Assembly (NCBI GenBank): GCA_007132905.1
Contig: SLNR01000033.1
Location: forward strand, 1 to 62,982
DNA: 62,982 nt
Source: Candidatus Sumerlaeota bacterium
GTDB lineage: Bacteria > Bacillota > SLNR01
Reading direction: 5' to 3'
Of this stretch, positions 42,191 to 52,977 are shown in pieces. The notes under the pieces are model-generated. The model did not search any database and had not been told where the DNA came from. It saw only the letters and a list, made by a program, of their open reading frames with translations. The translations under genes and the position numbers were made by a program. The first letter of the stretch is position 1. Each line of letters starts with the position of its first letter.

Positions 42191-43273
42191 GTGGGGGACA
42201 AATATCGGATACTTTCAGTAAACCCGGGTTCAACTACGACCAAAGTCGCGTTATATGAAGACGAAGAGCTTATCATGCAGGAAACGATTAACCATTCCAA
42301 CGAAGATCTAGCCCCTTATGAAACGCTGGCCGACCAATTCAGTTTTCGTAAGGACACCATCTTAAAGTTGCTTGAAGAAAAAGGCATTGAGCTTGAAAGT
42401 CTTAAAGCGGTATCTTGTCGCGGAGGCGATCTTGGTCCACTTGACAGCGGTACTTATAAGATCAATTCTGAAATGGTGGAGGTTTCCAAAGCAGCCGGCT
42501 GGCATGCCAGTAATCTAGGTCCTGTAATAGGAGAAGATCTTTCTAAAACGCTTGATATTCCTGCCTTTATCGTTGATCCTTGCTGTGTTGATGAGATGGA
42601 GGATGTGGCTAGGATTTCAGGGTGGCCCGAACTTCCCAGGCGTAGTATTTTTCATCCCTTAAATCAGAAGGCCATTTCGAGAAAAGTAGCCGCCGATATG
42701 GGCACAAATTATGAGGATGTAAATTTTGTGGTGGCTCACATGGGTGGCGGAATTTCCATAGGGGCTCATAAGAAGGGCAAGATTATTGATGTAAATATTG
42801 GCGAGACAGGTTTATTTACTCCTGAGAGAGGCTATCCGCCAGCTTATTCACTGGTTACTTTATGTTTCTCCGGTAACTATACTCAAGAAGAGATCATGAA
42901 AAAGATGATGGGGCAGGGCGGACTGTATGCTTATCTCGGGACGAAAGACGCACGAGAAGTGGAAAAAATGATTGAAGAAGGCAATGAAGAAGCAGAATCA
43001 GTATATAAAGCGATGGCTTATCAAGTGTCAAAAAATATCGGAGCGGTTGCGGCGGCCCTGCAGGGTAAAATCGATGCCGTTGTGTTAACCGGAGGACTGG
43101 CGTATTCTGAAATGTTTACCGGTTGGATTAAAGAATATGTGGAGTACCTTGCTCCGGTGAAAATTCACCCGGGCGAAAAAGAGTTGGAAGCTTTAGCGCT
43201 GGGAGCTTTACGAGTTGTGCGCGGAGAGGAAGAACCGCTGGAATATTCAAAACCAAGCGAGAAAAAAATATAA
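42191..43273 (+). CDS. buk: Butyrate kinase
   Basis: Butyrate kinase forms butyrate (or a branched-chain acid such as isobutyrate) and ATP from the acyl-phosphate. The ASKHA-fold signature NPGSTTTKVALYEDE is at the N-terminus, with HMGGGISIGAH and VLTGGLAYSE as further nucleotide-site motifs. The length is 360 residues. The GTG at 42191 follows AGAAGGAGG by 7 nt; earlier starts would lie in the promoter. The usual partner phosphotransbutyrylase is replaced by the next gene, pduL. Confidence 0.94.
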   Translation: MGDKYRILSVNPGSTTTKVALYEDEELIMQETINHSNEDLAPYETLADQFSFRKDTILKLLEEKGIELESLKAVSCRGGDLGPLDSGTYKINSEMVEVSKAAGWHASNLGPVIGEDLSKTLDIPAFIVDPCCVDEMEDVARISGWPELPRRSIFHPLNQKAISRKVAADMGTNYEDVNFVVAHMGGGISIGAHKKGKIIDVNIGETGLFTPERGYPPAYSLVTLCFSGNYTQEEIMKKMMGQGGLYAYLGTKDAREVEKMIEEGNEEAESVYKAMAYQVSKNIGAVAAALQGKIDAVVLTGGLAYSEMFTGWIKEYVEYLAPVKIHPGEKELEALALGALRVVRGEEEPLEYSKPSEKKI

Positions 43274-43286
43274 AGGAGGAAAAGAA

Positions 43287-43871
43287 ATGGTAGTGAAGGA
43301 AGCCGTTGTTGGTGTATCTGCAAGACATGCGCATTTGTCACAGGAAGATTTGGAAAAGCTGTTTGGAGAAGGGTACGAGCTTGAACCCCTGAGAGATTTA
43401 TCTTATAAAGGGGTATTTGCAGCTAAGGAAACGGTGTCAATTAAGACAGAAAAAGGTGTAATGGAGAATATTCGCGTTTTGGGTCCTGTCCGAAAGCAAA
43501 CGCAAATTGAACTTGCTAGAACCGACTGCTTTAAGTTAGGGATCAAGCCGCCGGTCAGAGAGTCAGGAAAACTGGCTGATTCTGCGCCGGTTACATTGAT
43601 CGGTCCAAAGGGCGAGATTGAACTTCCTGAAGGAGCCATCATTGCTGCAAGGCATATCCATATTGGTCTGGATACCTTGGAAGAGTGGGGCAAAGAAAGT
43701 GGAGATACCGTAAAAGTTCGTGTTGGAGGGGAAAGAGGCGTTGTTTTTGACAATGTTGTTTTAAGAGGCGCCGGACAAGGTATTCATACTGAGCTGCATC
43801 TTGATACAGATGAAGCAAATGCAGCCCTTTTAAATACCGGCGATAAAGTTGAGGTAATCTTAGAAGGCTAG
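43287..43871 (+). CDS. pduL: Phosphate propanoyltransferase (PduL)
   Basis: PduL exchanges CoA and phosphate on short acyl groups and is unrelated to Pta or Ptb. The zinc-binding histidine motifs are SARHAHLS near the N-terminus and AARHIHIG in the second half; RDLSYKGVFAAKETV and VLGPVRKQTQIEL are also family blocks. The length is 194 residues from the ATG at 43287, after AAAGGAGG, and no N-terminal microcompartment-targeting extension is seen. It follows buk by 13 nt, so the pair makes an acyl-CoA to acid plus ATP module. Confidence 0.95.
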   Translation: MVVKEAVVGVSARHAHLSQEDLEKLFGEGYELEPLRDLSYKGVFAAKETVSIKTEKGVMENIRVLGPVRKQTQIELARTDCFKLGIKPPVRESGKLADSAPVTLIGPKGEIELPEGAIIAARHIHIGLDTLEEWGKESGDTVKVRVGGERGVVFDNVVLRGAGQGIHTELHLDTDEANAALLNTGDKVEVILEG

Positions 43872-43910
43872 GAAATAAAATCGGGAAAAGGTTTTACGGA
43901 TGCACAATCG

Positions 43911-43955
43911 GAGTCTGACTCGAGAGCAGCATGAGTCAGGCTCTTTACTTTTTAA
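43911..43955 (+). terminator. Terminator after pduL
   Basis: GAGTCTGACTC (43911-43921) pairs with GAGTCAGGCTC (43933-43943) with one mismatch, followed by TTTACTTTTT. Confidence 0.85.
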
Positions 43956-44048
43956 GATCTCATGTGGCTTTGGGATCGGTATTTATTTTTAAAAAGCAAT
44001 GAAAAAGGGTGTTTTTTAACAGGAGTACGTTTTTTCTATGATTACCCC

Positions 44049-44077
44049 TTGATTTTTCTTCTTGGTTCTAATATTAT
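44049..44077 (+). promoter_or_regulatory. Promoter of groESL
   Basis: TTGATT (44049-44054) and TATTAT (44072-44077) are 17 nt apart, 10 nt upstream of the CIRCE operator. Confidence 0.65.
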
Positions 44078-44087
44078 AGTAGGTAGA

Positions 44088-46113
<2,026 letters not shown>

Positions 46114-46130
46114 GGAAATAGAGAATTTTT

Positions 46131-46165
46131 GAGTAGAGGCGCTTTACCGCCTCTACTCTCTCTTT
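46131..46165 (+). terminator. Terminator of groESL
   Basis: An 11-bp perfect stem (46131-46141 with 46148-46158) has a 6-nt loop and is followed by TCTCTTTATTT. Confidence 0.88.
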
Positions 46166-46167
46166 AT

Positions 46168-46196
46168 TTGACAAGAAAAATCTCCGTTGGTAAAAT
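46168..46196 (+). promoter_or_regulatory. Promoter of guaA
   Basis: A perfect TTGACA (46168-46173) and TAAAAT (46191-46196) are 17 nt apart. The start codon lies 31 nt downstream, so there is no room for a purine riboswitch. Confidence 0.75.
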
Positions 46197-46226
46197 TAGT
46201 TGTCATCACAAGGGAGGTGTCGGTCA

Positions 46227-47765
46227 ATGTCTCAAAAAAGAGATACAGTGATCATTCTTGATTTCGGCGGACAATACAGCCAGCTGATTGCGCGTCGGAT
46301 CAGAGAATGCAATGTGTATTGTGAAATTCTTCCCCATTTTGCAAAAGCAGAAGATATTCTCAAGAAGAACCCAAAAGGCATTGTACTGTCCGGAGGACCG
46401 GCTAGTGTCTACAGTGAGGGTGCGCCCCGCTTTGATGAAAGGTTATTGAATAGCAAAGTACCAATATTGGGGATTTGTTATGGTATGCAGCTGATAGCCT
46501 CAATGCAAAAAGGCGAGGTTGCTAAACCTGCCAAAAAGGAATATGGACGGATTCAGCTTGAAGTTACGGATTCGGATGCTCTCTTTAAAAATATTCCCAA
46601 AGAGTTTTTCTGCTGGATGAGCCACGGGGATGCAGTTACCAGGCTCCCTGAAGGTTTTTCGGCGACGGCCAGGACAGAAAATACTCCTATTGCAGCCATG
46701 TCTGATGAAGATCAGCTTCTTTACGGGGTTCAGTTCCATCCCGAGGTTGTTCATACCCAACATGGAACAAAAATTCTGGAGAATTTCTTATACCATATTT
46801 GCGGCTGTCAAGGAGATTGGACCGTGGAAACTTTTGTTGACAAGCAAATCGAAATGATTCGCAAGGCAGTAGGCAGCAAAAAGGTATTGTGTGCCTTAAG
46901 CGGTGGGGTTGATTCTGCGGTAGCGGCTTCTTTGGTTCACCAAGCGGTGGGTGACCAGCTGACATGTGTGTTCGTAAATCATGGTCTATTAAGGAAAGGC
47001 GAACCTGAAGCGGTAGTGAATACCTTCAGAGATACGCACCATATGAATCTTGTTTATGTGGATGCAGTAGATAGGTTCTTGGGCAAGCTGCAGGGAGAAA
47101 CTGATCCTGAGAATAAAAGGAAGATTATTGGTAATGAATTTATTAGGGTCTTCGAGGAAGAAGCAGAGAAACTAGGAAAAATCGATTATTTAGTTCAAGG
47201 TACGATCTATCCTGATATTGTGGAGAGCGGGACAGAAACGGCTGCGACGATTAAGTCTCATCATAATGTCGGTGGGCTGCCAAAAGACCTCGAATTTTCC
47301 TTAGTGGAGCCTCTAAAAGAACTATTTAAGGATGAAGTAAGAAAAGTCGGCAGGGAACTTGGCCTTCCCGACGCCATTGTGGGCCGGCAGCCATTTCCCG
47401 GGCCCGGATTGGGGATTCGAATCATTGGCGAAATAAATAAGGAAAGATTAGACATTTTGCGAGAAGCAGATGCCATTGTCGTAGAAGAAATTCGAAAAGC
47501 GGGGATATACAACGATATTTGGCAGGCTTTTGCCGTCCTGCCTGTATTAAGAAGTGTCGGAGTTATGGGAGATGAAAGAACCTATGCTTATCCAATTATC
47601 CTGCGGGCCGTAACAAGTACAGATGGAATGACGGCAGATTGGTTTCGCTTTCCTCATGAACTGCTGGAAAGAATCAGCAGTAGAGTGGTTAATGAAGTCA
47701 AAGGCGTAAACAGACTTTTGTACGATGTCACTTCGAAGCCTCCCGCCACGATAGAATGGGAGTGA
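46227..47765 (+). CDS. guaA: GMP synthase (glutamine-hydrolysing)
   Basis: GuaA converts XMP to GMP. The N-terminal class I amidotransferase domain (about residues 1-195) has the nucleophile in GICYGMQ and its His-Glu in FHPEVVHT. The ATP-pyrophosphatase domain follows with the P-loop [11 protein letters not shown], and the C-terminal dimerisation domain ends in PPATIEWE. The length is 512 residues. The ATG at 46227 is chosen because AGGGAGGTG precedes it. Confidence 0.97.
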   Translation: MSQKRDTVIILDFGGQYSQLIARRIRECNVYCEILPHFAKAEDILKKNPKGIVLSGGPASVYSEGAPRFDERLLNSKVPILGICYGMQLIASMQKGEVAKPAKKEYGRIQLEVTDSDALFKNIPKEFFCWMSHGDAVTRLPEGFSATARTENTPIAAMSDEDQLLYGVQFHPEVVHTQHGTKILENFLYHICGCQGDWTVETFVDKQIEMIRKAVGSKKVLCALSGGVDSAVAASLVHQAVGDQLTCVFVNHGLLRKGEPEAVVNTFRDTHHMNLVYVDAVDRFLGKLQGETDPENKRKIIGNEFIRVFEEEAEKLGKIDYLVQGTIYPDIVESGTETAATIKSHHNVGGLPKDLEFSLVEPLKELFKDEVRKVGRELGLPDAIVGRQPFPGPGLGIRIIGEINKERLDILREADAIVVEEIRKAGIYNDIWQAFAVLPVLRSVGVMGDERTYAYPIILRAVTSTDGMTADWFRFPHELLERISSRVVNEVKGVNRLLYDVTSKPPATIEWE

Positions 47766-47780
47766 TCTGAGCATTCCCTT

Positions 47781-47809
47781 CTCCCCGCCAAAGCGGGGGG
47801 ATTTTTTTT
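47781..47809 (+). terminator. Terminator of guaA
   Basis: CTCCCCGC and GCGGGGGG form an 8-bp stem (one T-G pair) with a CAAA loop, followed by a run of eight T. Confidence 0.93.
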
Positions 47810-47912
47810 GATAACAAAGTATTGCCAGTGAGGCTGTATCACGAAGAAGGGAAAAGATAAAGAGGCTAGAAAAAAACAAGGACAGAAGAATTGGAGAATA
47901 GGAGTGAAGAAA

Positions 47913-48521
47913 GTGACTCGAATCATCTTGGTAAGACATGGTGAAACGGACTGGAATAAGCAAGAAAGAATGCAGGGACAGACGGATGTGCCACTAAGTT
48001 CACAGGGGCGACTACAGGCAGATAAAGTAGCGAAACGTCTAAAAGAGGAGCCAATATCAGCTGTATATTCCAGTGATTTATCAAGAGCTTATCATACCGC
48101 GAAAACAATTGCCGATGAGCATCGGCTTTCAGTAACAAAAGATGCGGATTTAAGAGAAGTCGATTTTGGCCTTTGGGAAGGCCTGCATAGAAAGAATGTT
48201 TTGGAAAATTATAAAGAAATGTACCATGCTTGGCTTCACCGCCCTTTTGAAGTTCGTCCTCCTGAAGGAGAAAACTTCAAAGAGGTGCAGGAGCGAGCCC
48301 ACAAAGCCCTTCTTACCATAGCAAAAAGACACGAAAACGAGACGATTGTCATGGTGGCTCATGGGGGTATGATCAAATCCATCATATGCAAATACCTCGA
48401 CGGCGGTTTTTGGGACTATGCGCAGGGAAATACGGCTGTGAACATCGTGGAATACGAAGAGGATCAGCTGGATTTTATCTCACTAAACGATCTTGCACAT
48501 CTAGAAGAGGTTAATGATTGA
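47913..48521 (+). CDS. Histidine phosphatase family protein (phosphoglycerate mutase-like)
   Basis: This 202-residue enzyme belongs to the branch that includes GpmB-like phosphatases and CobC. The RHG motif is LVRHGETDWN with the phospho-accepting His; DLSRAYHTAKTI, the acidic LREVDFGLWEG and the second His in MVAHGGMIKSI complete the active site. The substrate (a sugar phosphate, alpha-ribazole phosphate or other phosphomonoester) is not clear. The GTG at 47913 has GGAG 8 nt upstream, which suits it better than the GTG at 47904. Confidence 0.88.
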   Translation: MTRIILVRHGETDWNKQERMQGQTDVPLSSQGRLQADKVAKRLKEEPISAVYSSDLSRAYHTAKTIADEHRLSVTKDADLREVDFGLWEGLHRKNVLENYKEMYHAWLHRPFEVRPPEGENFKEVQERAHKALLTIAKRHENETIVMVAHGGMIKSIICKYLDGGFWDYAQGNTAVNIVEYEEDQLDFISLNDLAHLEEVND

Positions 48522-48582
48522 TGGGCAGCAGAACGATGTGTTATCTTTATTTATGTAAAACTTATCGTTGTTAGGAGGACCT

Positions 48583-50748
48583 ATGAATATTTTAGATACT
48601 CTAAATGATAAACAAAAAGAATCTGTTATTTCTACCCAAGGACCGCTGCTTATCCTTGCCGGTGCCGGAAGCGGTAAAACAAAAGTGCTGACTCATCGTA
48701 TTGCCTATTTGGTAAAAGAGCAAGGAGTGGATCCGGAGCGGATATTGGCACTTACTTTTACTAATAAAGCCGCCGGAGAGATGAAAGAAAGAGTGGCTGA
48801 TTTGCTTTCGATCAGCCCTTATCATATGTGGGTAAGCACTTTTCATTCTGCCTGTGTTAGAATTCTTCGGAGCGAAGGAGAGCGATTAGCTATACCAAAA
48901 AATTTTGTTATTCTAGATGGATCAGAGCAGCGTGCTTTGATGCGCCAATGTATTAAAGATGTCAATTTTAACGAGCAAGATTTTACTCCCCAGGCGGTTT
49001 TGGCACAGATAAGTTCCTATAAGAACCGTCTGCAGACGTCAGACGATTATGTAAGTCAAGCAAAAGGCTTTAGAGAAGAAAGAATAGGGCGACTTTTTGT
49101 GCGATACGAAAAAGCACTGAAAGAGAATCAAGCGCTTGATTTTGATGATCTGATACTCTATACAGTCAAACTTTTGCGTTCCCATAGCGAGGTATTGGAT
49201 TGGTATCAAAACAAATTTCAATACATACTCGTGGACGAATACCAAGATACAAATTACGCCCAATATGTGTTGACTCGTCTATTGGCAGAAAAGCACAATA
49301 ACCTATGTGTTGTCGGGGATGACAATCAATCGATTTACCGTTGGCGGGGAGCAGATATTAGTAATATACTAGACTTTGAACGGGACTATCCCGATGCAAA
49401 AGTGATTAAACTTGAGCAAAACTATCGATCAACACAGACCATACTCAAAGCAGCGAATCAGTTGGTAAGATATAATCCTAACCAAAAAGAAAAGAATCTG
49501 TGGACGGACAATGCTGACGGGGATGAGATTGTCTTAAAGAAGCTGGCGGACGAACACTTAGAAGCTTCTTATGTGGCCGGAAAAATCCAGTCTTTAAGGC
49601 AGGATGAAAAAAAAGAATATGCAAGTTTTGTGGTGCTGTATAGAACCAATGCTCAATCACGGGTTATCGAAGAGGTCTTCATGCAGAAGAAGATTCCTTA
49701 TAAGATGGTGGGGGGACAAAAGTTCTATGAGAGAAAAGAAATACGTGATTTGATCGCTTATTTACGAGTGATCATGAATCCGAAAGATACCATTAGTTTA
49801 GAGAGAATCATTAATGTCCCCCGAAGAGGCATCGGAGCGGTTACTATGGATAAGATCCAAAGTTATGCGATAGAACATACATTGGATCTATATTCGGCTT
49901 TGGCCCAGATTGATGAAATTTCGGGTGTTGCTGTGAATGCAAAGAATAAGATCACCGATTTTATATCCTTAATAGAAACATGGAGAGAAAAAGCAAGCCA
50001 AGGTGCAAACATGGCAGAGTTGGTAGAGGGTATTGCAGTCGAAACAGGCTATATGGAGCAATTAGAACAAGACGGCAGCGCAGAGGCAGTATCTAGACTG
50101 GAAAATATAAAAGAGTTTTTTGCTGTCGCTGATGACTTCGATCAAGGGGAATCAAATGGGGGCCTTGATGATTTTCTTGCGGGAATCGCTTTAATCAGCG
50201 ATATAGACACCATCGAAGATGATAATGCAGTGACTTTGATGACGCTCCACAGCGCCAAAGGGTTGGAATTTCCCATTGTGTTTATCACAGGGATGGAAGA
50301 AGGAATCTTCCCTCACAGCCGGTCATTGGAAGAGGAAGAGTCATTAGAAGAAGAGCGGCGTTTATGTTATGTTGGTCTTACTCGTGCCCAGGAAAGATTA
50401 TTTCTCACTCATACATCAAGGAGAAACCTTTATGGTCAAACTTTATCTTATCCCCCTTCTAGGTTTGTCAAAGAGATTCCGTCTGAGCTGCTAGAAGAAG
50501 AGAGGGGAGTAAGTCTGTCAGGGAAAAACAAAACAGTAGGCAGGATGGATCACAAAGCAGGCAAAGCCAGGCGGGAACAGAGTGTCTCTTATGGGATCGG
50601 AGAAAAGGTGGAACATGCCAAATGGGGCAGCGGAGTGATTATTGGACTAAAAGAGTCCAAAGATGATGTGGAATTGACGATTTCTTTTCAGTCTGTGGGC
50701 ATAAAAAAAGTACTTGCCAAGATCGCGCCAATCAGCAAATTGAGCTAA
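48583..50748 (+). CDS. pcrA: ATP-dependent 3'-5' DNA helicase PcrA
   Basis: PcrA is a UvrD-family superfamily 1 helicase for repair, rolling-circle replication and removal of RecA filaments. Helicase motifs in order are AGAGSGKTKVL (I), LTFTNKAAGEM (Ia), VDEYQDTNYAQ (II), GDDNQSIYRWRGAD (III), LEQNYRS (IV), TLMTLHSAKGLEF (V) and VGLTRAQERL (VI). The 721-residue length and the C-terminal basic tail with a Tudor-like end fit PcrA. The ATG at 48583 follows AGGAGG. ligA starts 20 nt downstream, a common pairing. Confidence 0.96.
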   Translation: MNILDTLNDKQKESVISTQGPLLILAGAGSGKTKVLTHRIAYLVKEQGVDPERILALTFTNKAAGEMKERVADLLSISPYHMWVSTFHSACVRILRSEGERLAIPKNFVILDGSEQRALMRQCIKDVNFNEQDFTPQAVLAQISSYKNRLQTSDDYVSQAKGFREERIGRLFVRYEKALKENQALDFDDLILYTVKLLRSHSEVLDWYQNKFQYILVDEYQDTNYAQYVLTRLLAEKHNNLCVVGDDNQSIYRWRGADISNILDFERDYPDAKVIKLEQNYRSTQTILKAANQLVRYNPNQKEKNLWTDNADGDEIVLKKLADEHLEASYVAGKIQSLRQDEKKEYASFVVLYRTNAQSRVIEEVFMQKKIPYKMVGGQKFYERKEIRDLIAYLRVIMNPKDTISLERIINVPRRGIGAVTMDKIQSYAIEHTLDLYSALAQIDEISGVAVNAKNKITDFISLIETWREKASQGANMAELVEGIAVETGYMEQLEQDGSAEAVSRLENIKEFFAVADDFDQGESNGGLDDFLAGIALISDIDTIEDDNAVTLMTLHSAKGLEFPIVFITGMEEGIFPHSRSLEEEESLEEERRLCYVGLTRAQERLFLTHTSRRNLYGQTLSYPPSRFVKEIPSELLEEERGVSLSGKNKTVGRMDHKAGKARREQSVSYGIGEKVEHAKWGSGVIIGLKESKDDVELTISFQSVGIKKVLAKIAPISKLS

Positions 50749-50768
50749 CAGGAAAGGAGATTTCCGGG

Positions 50769-52793
50769 GTGGTAAACGACGAGTATTTGGAAGAACAACA
50801 AGAGCTGACAAAAAAGCTTGACCGATATGCTTATCATTATTACGTATTAGACGATCCCCTTATAAGCGATAAAGAATATGATCGTCTTTTTGACCGATTG
50901 GTAGAAATGGAGAAAAAAAGCGGTGTTGTTCTACCAGATTCCCCGACGCAAAGAATCGGAGGAGAACCCTTGGATTCTTTTGAGACTCATCGGCATTTAT
51001 CTCGGCTGTGGAGTTTAGATAAGGTTCGTTCTATTGATGAACTGAAGTCCTGGGAAAAAAGATTAAAGCGTATCATGGATAATCAAAAAAAGCAAGGCCG
51101 TGATCTTTCTTCGGCTTTTTCCTATACCGTCGAATATAAGTATGACGGTTTAACCATCAACCTTACCTATGAAAGTGGAAATTTAGTGCAGGCTGCCACA
51201 AGAGGCAACGGTGAAATAGGAGAAGGGATACTTGAGCAGGTGAAAACAATACGCTCTGTACCTCTGACCATCCCTCATAAAGGAAAGATCGAAATTCAAG
51301 GGGAAGGGTTGATGAGGTTTTCGGTTTTAGAGGAATACAACAAAACAGCTGAGGAGCCTTTAAAAAATCCTCGTAATGCCGCGGCCGGAGCGCTTAGGAA
51401 TTTGGATCCGAAAGTAACCGCAAAAAGAAAGCTCGATGCTTTCTTTTACAGTGTCGGCTACAATGAAGATGTTGACTTTAGCACACAAGAAGAGATGATG
51501 GAGTTTTTACGAGACAATCATTTTCCAGTCAGCCATTTTTTCAAAAGAGTGGATTCGATAGACCACATTGGAAACATCATCCAAGAGGCAAAAGACAATT
51601 TAAAGAATGAAGATTTTTTGATCGATGGGCTGGTCATTAAAGTAAACGAGATGGATGCGAGAGATTTGTTGGGTTTTACCGATCGATTCCCAAGATGGGC
51701 CATGGCCTATAAATTTGAATCATTGGAAATGACAACAATCCTTAGGGATATAAAATGGAGTGTAGGCAGAACAGGTAGGCTTACTCCCATAGCTTATTTA
51801 GAGCCTGTGGATATCAAAGGCGCCACCATTAAGCGGGCCACATTAAATAACTGGGGTGATATCTTAAAAAAGAAGATACGGTTAGGATGTAGAGTTTGGC
51901 TTCGCAGGTCAAACGATGTGATTCCGGAAATCTTGGGTGTCATTGAAGAAACTTGCAAGGATAAGGAAAAGCCGGAAAAGCCTCATTATTGTCCGGCCTG
52001 TGGTACCCGTGTGGTAGAAGAGGGGGCCAATCTTTTTTGCAAAAACTCCCTGTCTTGTCAGCCCCAGTTGGTTTTTCGGCTGGCTCACTTTGCAAGCAGA
52101 GATGCTTTAGATATCGAATATTTGAGTGTGAAGACCGCAGAACAGCTGGTTATAAACGGTTTGATCGAAGACATTGCTGATCTCTATGCGTTAAGAGAAG
52201 AAGATTTGCGTCAGCTAGAAGGTTTTGGCTTAAAGAAAACCGAAAATCTATTGAAAGCTATCGAGGATAGCAAAAAACCGGAACTAGATGCTTTTATTTA
52301 TGCTTTGGGGATACCCCATGTCGGTCGCAGAACTGCCCGTGAAATTGCCCGGTATTTTAAAACTTTAGAGAGGATCATGGACGCGGATGAAGAACAGCTT
52401 GTAAGCATTTCGGATATTGGCTGCATCACAGCCAGAAGTATTGTCGACTTTTTCTCCGACAGCTTGATTTTAAAAAGCATAGAAAAGATGAAGGAATACG
52501 GGATGGTTTTTGAAAAAAGCGAAAATGAGTTAAGCCAGGAAGGTCCCTTTGCAAGCAAAGCAGTGGTTGTGACAGGTTCACTGCAGAACATAACACGAAA
52601 AGAAGCGGCGGATATCATTGCTAAGTTAGGCGGAAGACCTGTAGAAAGTGTAAGCAGCAAAACAGACATCGTTGTGGTAGGGAGTAATCCAGGTTCAAAA
52701 CTAGCAAAAGCCCAAGAACTAGATATTAACATTATGCAAGAAGATGACTTCTATGAAATTGTAAAGAAATATGGAGTAGACCTCGATTCTTAA
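50769..52793 (+). CDS. ligA: NAD+-dependent DNA ligase LigA (divergent)
   Basis: LigA seals nicks using NAD+. Domains in order are Ia (YYVLDDPLISDKEYD, the NMN-binding part), the nucleotidyltransferase core with Lys in YKYDGLT, the OB fold, a four-Cys zinc finger (CPACG then C and C), helix-hairpin-helix repeats (LEGFGLKKTENLL and ALGIPHVGRRTA) and a C-terminal BRCT domain (about residues 595-670). Compared with common LigA, motifs are shifted, for example TRGNGEIGEG where TRGDG.xGED is usual, but the catalytic Lys is kept. The length is 674 residues. The GTG at 50769 follows AAAGGAG. Confidence 0.93.
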   Translation: MVNDEYLEEQQELTKKLDRYAYHYYVLDDPLISDKEYDRLFDRLVEMEKKSGVVLPDSPTQRIGGEPLDSFETHRHLSRLWSLDKVRSIDELKSWEKRLKRIMDNQKKQGRDLSSAFSYTVEYKYDGLTINLTYESGNLVQAATRGNGEIGEGILEQVKTIRSVPLTIPHKGKIEIQGEGLMRFSVLEEYNKTAEEPLKNPRNAAAGALRNLDPKVTAKRKLDAFFYSVGYNEDVDFSTQEEMMEFLRDNHFPVSHFFKRVDSIDHIGNIIQEAKDNLKNEDFLIDGLVIKVNEMDARDLLGFTDRFPRWAMAYKFESLEMTTILRDIKWSVGRTGRLTPIAYLEPVDIKGATIKRATLNNWGDILKKKIRLGCRVWLRRSNDVIPEILGVIEETCKDKEKPEKPHYCPACGTRVVEEGANLFCKNSLSCQPQLVFRLAHFASRDALDIEYLSVKTAEQLVINGLIEDIADLYALREEDLRQLEGFGLKKTENLLKAIEDSKKPELDAFIYALGIPHVGRRTAREIARYFKTLERIMDADEEQLVSISDIGCITARSIVDFFSDSLILKSIEKMKEYGMVFEKSENELSQEGPFASKAVVVTGSLQNITRKEAADIIAKLGGRPVESVSSKTDIVVVGSNPGSKLAKAQELDINIMQEDDFYEIVKKYGVDLDS

Positions 52794-52853
52794 GACAAAA
52801 TAACGCAGATGGACAGAAAAATTCAAAAAATCGGCAGAAACTCAAAATTTATG

Positions 52854-52882
52854 TGTACGAAACAGGTTTGCTTTGTTATAAT
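52854..52882 (+). promoter_or_regulatory. Putative promoter of oppA
   Basis: A perfect TATAAT at 52877-52882 is preceded at 17 nt by a poor -35 (TGTACG). It is 96 nt upstream of oppA. Confidence 0.45.
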
Positions 52883-52977
52883 AGTAGTCAAATCTTCTTG
52901 TTCTGATTGCCGTAGAAAAGAATGAATAGATAAAGGGCGGTTTGGGCGGGAAGAAACAAAAACTGAGGAGGATGGAC

